A stretch of 49,981 nucleotides of DNA from Chloroflexota bacterium (GTDB taxonomy: Bacteria > Chloroflexota > Anaerolineae > Anaerolineales > UBA11579): NCBI GenBank assembly GCA_023485685.1, contig JAMCZK010000015.1, positions 1 to 49,981 of the forward strand, in the 5' to 3' direction. How positions within the stretch are numbered: the first letter of the stretch is position 1; the number at the start of each line of letters is the position of its first letter. The notes beneath the pieces were generated by a model. The model saw only the letters and a program-made list of their open reading frames with translations. It was not told the DNA's origin and searched no databases. Position numbers and translations under genes: made by a program. Shown in pieces: positions 48,171 to 49,981 of the stretch.

Positions 48171-48722
48171 TCAGGGGATAGTTACCGTATTGTAATAAGC
48201 AAACATTTCCCCTCGATTGGTTATTCCCACCTGAATAAACGGTGGCATAAAGTATATTTCATCAGTCGCAGCTCTCCAAACAAAAAAGAAATAATCTCCT
48301 CCTTTTTCACCCGCTTCATAGTCAAGGCCGGCCTGCAATGACGAAAACTCGGGTATCGCAGCACGTACAAATTCTTCGGCTCTGCTTGCCAAATCAGCTT
48401 GAGTGAGGACCGGACCGCTCGTCCCGATCCCCGAACGCGCTATACCCGGCGAATCGCGAGCATCAATCTCGACCACGGTATTGGTCGCGGGCTCGACGTA
48501 GAATCTTCTCCCCTCCTGATCTTGATACAACTCGACCTGCAAATCGCCATGAGGGGAATTAGCCATGTTTGTGGTCTCAATGTAATTCAGCTCGGAGGGT
48601 GGGAAGCCAGCAAGTTCTTGTATCCGTTGGATAGCTGCAATGGGACTGCTCGCTGTCGGAGCTGAGCAGGAACTGGCAAAAAGGAGCGAGTTAACAAAAA
48701 GAAAGACGATAGATTTTTTCAA
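48171..48722 (-). CDS. Lipoprotein with PepSY-like region, function unknown
   Basis: The 183-residue protein begins with MKKSIVFLFVNSLLFASSC, a lipoprotein signal with Cys19. The body suggests a PepSY/YcdB-like pattern: VELYQDQEGRRFYVEPATNTVVEID, then LASRAEEFVRAAIPEF, a long helix. No catalytic motif is evident. AAGGAGGG lies just before the start, and the sigma-factor terminator lies upstream, so it should have its own promoter or depend on read-through. Confidence 0.7.
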   Translation of the reverse strand: MKKSIVFLFVNSLLFASSCSAPTASSPIAAIQRIQELAGFPPSELNYIETTNMANSPHGDLQVELYQDQEGRRFYVEPATNTVVEIDARDSPGIARSGIGTSGPVLTQADLASRAEEFVRAAIPEFSSLQAGLDYEAGEKGGDYFFFVWRAATDEIYFMPPFIQVGITNRGEMFAYYNTVTIP

Positions 48723-48739
48723 TATGGACCCTCCTTTGA

Positions 48740-48763
48740 AAGGACGCCTTGCGGCGTCCTTTT
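48740..48763 (-). terminator. Terminator after the sigma factor gene
   Basis: AGGACGCC and GGCGTCCT form a stem with loop TTGC, extended by A/T pairs on both sides. On the minus strand it follows the sigma-factor stop by 7 bases and ends with CCTTTC, a modest T-run. Confidence 0.65.
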
Positions 48764-48769
48764 GATTCG

Positions 48770-49981
48770 CTAAGCCTCCCCTAAATACTCCTTCAGCTTC
48801 TTCGCCACGACAGGATGGCGGAGGCGGCTGAGCGCCTGGGCTTCGATCTGGCGGACACGTTCACGGGTCACGCCCATTTTTGAACCCACCTCTTCGAGAG
48901 TGTAGGCCTGGCCATCCAGCAGGCCATAGCGGAGTTGCAGAATACGCACTTCGCGCGGCGGCAAGCCATCGAGCACTTCGCCGAGGTGTTCGCGAAGCAA
49001 ATTGTAGGTAGCCGAGTCGTCGGGTGCAGGCGCTTCGTAATCTTGGATAAAATCGCCCAGCACTGAGTCTTCCTCGTCGTCGGTAGGCGTCTCCAGCGAC
49101 AGTGGGCGGCGCGCCACCTGGATCATGTTCTCTACTTTCTTGGGGTGCACATCCAGCGCAACGGCCAACTCCTCGACTGAGGGATCGCGTCCTAGGCGCT
49201 GGGTTAGCTGGTGCTGTATGCGCAGCAGCTTGTTAATCTGATCGCCCATATGTACCGGCACGCGGATAGTGCGGCCCTGGTCGGCAATGGCGCGGGTAAC
49301 CGCTTGGCGGATCCACCAGGTAGCGTAGGTGCTGAATTTATGGCCGCGGCGGTAATCGAACTTCTTGGCGGCACGAATGAGGCCAATGTTGCCCTCCTGG
49401 ATCAGATCCTGGAAAGGCACCCCGCGGCCCATGTATTTCTTTGCGACACTGATAACCAGGCGCGAGTTGGCGGTGATCAGGTGCTCGCGGGCCGCCCAGC
49501 CGTCTTCGATGTTGCGGCGGTGCTTGGGCCGCTGTTGCTCTTCAAAGCGGCCGGAAGCCAGCACTTGGCGGGCTACGCGGCCGCGCTCGATGCGCTTGGC
49601 CAACTGCACTTCTTCGAGAGCGGTCAGCAAGGGGACACGGCCGACCTCTTTAAGGTAGAGGCCGATCATGTCGTCGGTATCGATATTGGCTAAATAGTTG
49701 TCGTCGGCTTCCCTTTGCCGCTTGGTCTCTTTTTCCTCTTCTTCAATATCCTCATCGGCGCTCAGGTCGGCATCATCGGGCTGGACGACTTCGGCGTCAT
49801 CCACATAAGGGATGCCTGCGCTAAGCAGAGCGGCAAAGGTCTCCTCTAACTTATCTACATCACGTTCGGCTTCGGGGAAGAAATTCAGGATGTCGTCAAT
49901 GGTGACGTACCCCTGTTTGCGCCCCAATTCAATGAGCCGGACCACCGCTGGATGGTCGCGGTCATGCTCCTGGTCCAATAT
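48770..49981 (-). CDS. rpoD: Principal RNA polymerase sigma factor RpoD/SigA (5' end off window)
   Basis: At least 402 residues are visible. The region 1.1-like N-terminus with an acidic patch ([14 protein letters not shown]) is followed by regions 1.2-2 ([18 protein letters not shown], the -10-melting [26 protein letters not shown]), region 3 ([16 protein letters not shown]) and region 4 ([46 protein letters not shown]). These are the hallmarks of a primary sigma factor. The first codon in the window is a TTG at 49978, and the frame stays open to the edge, so the true start is probably outside. Confidence 0.95.
   Translation of the reverse strand: MLDQEHDRDHPAVVRLIELGRKQGYVTIDDILNFFPEAERDVDKLEETFAALLSAGIPYVDDAEVVQPDDADLSADEDIEEEEKETKRQREADDNYLANIDTDDMIGLYLKEVGRVPLLTALEEVQLAKRIERGRVARQVLASGRFEEQQRPKHRRNIEDGWAAREHLITANSRLVISVAKKYMGRGVPFQDLIQEGNIGLIRAAKKFDYRRGHKFSTYATWWIRQAVTRAIADQGRTIRVPVHMGDQINKLLRIQHQLTQRLGRDPSVEELAVALDVHPKKVENMIQVARRPLSLETPTDDEEDSVLGDFIQDYEAPAPDDSATYNLLREHLGEVLDGLPPREVRILQLRYGLLDGQAYTLEEVGSKMGVTRERVRQIEAQALSRLRHPVVAKKLKEYLGEA

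Noticed and set aside
1-49981. CRISPR array, rRNA, complete insertion sequence or prophage
   Set aside because: No regularly spaced direct repeats of 25-40 bases, no rRNA-like sequence and no transposase, integrase or phage structural gene were found.

Overview
The window looks like a chromosomal segment of an uncultured Chloroflexota bacterium, most likely Anaerolineae-like. This is inferred from gene content and order: a Tad/Flp pilus cluster with a receiver-domain CpaE, pgeF-yggS-yggT-DUF167, several large multi-membrane GT-C/YfhO-type proteins, and a C4 zinc-ribbon coiled-coil protein. No marker gene was placed phylogenetically. Base composition is visibly mixed. About 1-11400 is AT-richer with AT-ending codons, while most of 11456-49981 is GC-richer housekeeping sequence. 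One AT-richer gene, the heavy-metal ATPase at 30175-32457, sits inside the second part.

Region 1 (1-8875). The left edge holds the leader of a minus-strand gene lying outside the window: a promoter inside an 11-bp inverted repeat, a possible antiterminator, a strong intrinsic terminator and then a Shine-Dalgarno sequence. A plus-strand operon starts from a good promoter at 354-382. It encodes a PfkB sugar kinase, a double-SIS protein, a BtpA/SgcQ TIM-barrel protein, a GntR/UTRA regulator and a complete BMP-type nucleoside ABC importer (lipoprotein, double ATPase, two permeases). Together these look like a self-regulated uptake and breakdown pathway for a nucleoside-like or glycated compound whose substrate cannot be named from sequence.

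Region 2 (8876-11455). This is an accessory stretch with palindromic repeats, a small hypothetical ORF, a frameshift-split small membrane protein and two hypothetical genes. It closes with a strong bidirectional terminator.

Region 3 (11456-27021). On the minus strand are an alpha/beta hydrolase, a MoxR/DUF58 pair, and a YfhO protein with two tandem paralogous polytopic proteins. A plus-strand zinc-ribbon protein is followed by a long minus-strand run: L,D-transpeptidase, CcdA, TlpA-like thioredoxin, a glutaredoxin-DUF2085 fusion, PgeF, YggS, YggT and DUF167. The theme is cell envelope and extracytoplasmic thiol chemistry.

Region 4 (27022-33405). A copper/heavy-metal operon on the minus strand reads CsoR, CopZ-like chaperone, SHOCT membrane protein, HMBD-P-type ATPase with a CPD motif, DoxX, GDCCVxC protein and CopA. 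A consensus promoter and a GC-rich CsoR-type dyad lie in front of csoR.

Region 5 (33465-36587). A thioredoxin-like lipoprotein is followed by folate/pterin genes (PTR1-type reductase, folB, folK, and folE on the opposite strand).

Region 6 (35710-45918). A minus-strand run comprises a NarL/DegU-type regulator and its soluble kinase, a Flp pilin, CpaB, CpaE, TadA, TadB, TadC, ComF, HPF, FolE and a second Flp pilin. The two pilins (47 and 52 residues) are small genes found by reading the gaps.

Region 7 (46019-49981). This holds a methyltransferase, a GT-C-like membrane protein, a lipoprotein and the principal sigma factor, which runs off the right edge. No rRNA, intact tRNA, CRISPR array or complete insertion sequence was seen.
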